From: Planctomycetota bacterium
GTDB taxonomy: Bacteria; Planctomycetota; UBA8742; UBA2392
Direction: 5' to 3'
NCBI GenBank assembly: GCA_020845475.1
Contig: JADLFN010000002.1
Location: 62,001 to 126,000 of the forward strand
DNA: 64,000 bases
In this document: positions 59,312 through 64,000 of the stretch, one piece after another
How the letters are laid out: each line of letters starts with the position of its first letter
Position numbering within the stretch: position 1 is the first letter of the stretch
Translations under genes and position numbers: made by a program
Notes under the pieces: model-generated
The model's input: the letters and a program-made list of their open reading frames with translations, nothing else
What the model was told of the DNA's origin: nothing
The model's database searches: none

Positions 59312-64000
<4,689 letters not shown>

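Overview
The window is about 60% GC and gene-dense, with both strands used in short operons. It looks like a Gram-negative bacterium of the Planctomycetota or a related deep lineage. The grounds are a Ser/Thr kinase fused to WD40 repeats, a DUF1501/DUF1800 pair, large exported proteins with carboxypeptidase-regulatory-like, NPCBM and PA14 domains, two divergent GroELs with acidic or missing tails, and outer-membrane beta-barrels. This is inferred from gene content only.

Layout. 1-11.2 kb holds housekeeping genes: a release-factor-like fragment, lipA with a B12-binding protein, sppA, a DedA-like protein, hemD, pcp, a PilM-PilN fusion with a PilO-like partner, hflX and a YdcF-like protein. 11.2-20.2 kb is a minus-strand block ending in proteostasis genes (fmdB-like, grpE, dnaJ, groEL, groES, an unknown small protein, a second groEL). 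20.4-27.9 kb encodes exported proteins and a truncated KorA-like protein. 27.9-32.0 kb is the most unusual locus (below). 32.3-43.9 kb holds tRNA-Phe, a thiolase, nadC, barrels, mscL and bshB1. 43.9-59.3 kb is mostly minus-strand exported proteins plus a phosphodiesterase and a PfkB kinase. From 59.3 kb to the edge runs an incomplete kinase-WD40 gene.

Central observation. The minus-strand operon 31954-27866 starts with a MerR regulator that has the exact cysteine spacing of mercury-sensing MerR, behind a promoter with a 19-bp spacer and an internal dyad. It continues with an outer-membrane barrel and six exported small proteins of the heavy-metal-associated (HMA/MerP-like) type. Five of the six carry two in-frame TGA codons, two or three codons apart. 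In four the TGAs sit where the HMA fold has its CxxC metal site; in the fifth the pair lies just before the domain. The sixth protein has cysteines there (CCKNC). Each TGA pair is followed after 5-11 nt by a hairpin. The simplest reading is a mercury-induced set of exported selenoproteins with UxxU/UxxxU sites, a possible selenolate mercury trap. TGA works as an ordinary stop elsewhere in the window, so code reassignment is unlikely. No selA, selB, selC or selD gene was seen here.

The intergenic spaces carry two further repeat systems. One is a family of elements built from degenerate 7-nt tandem units, often with an inverted second arm; the heptamer differs between loci but the period of 7 is constant. 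The other is REP-like palindromes, some with a GTAG foot whose TAG is the stop codon of the adjacent gene (dnaJ, groEL, phosphodiesterase).
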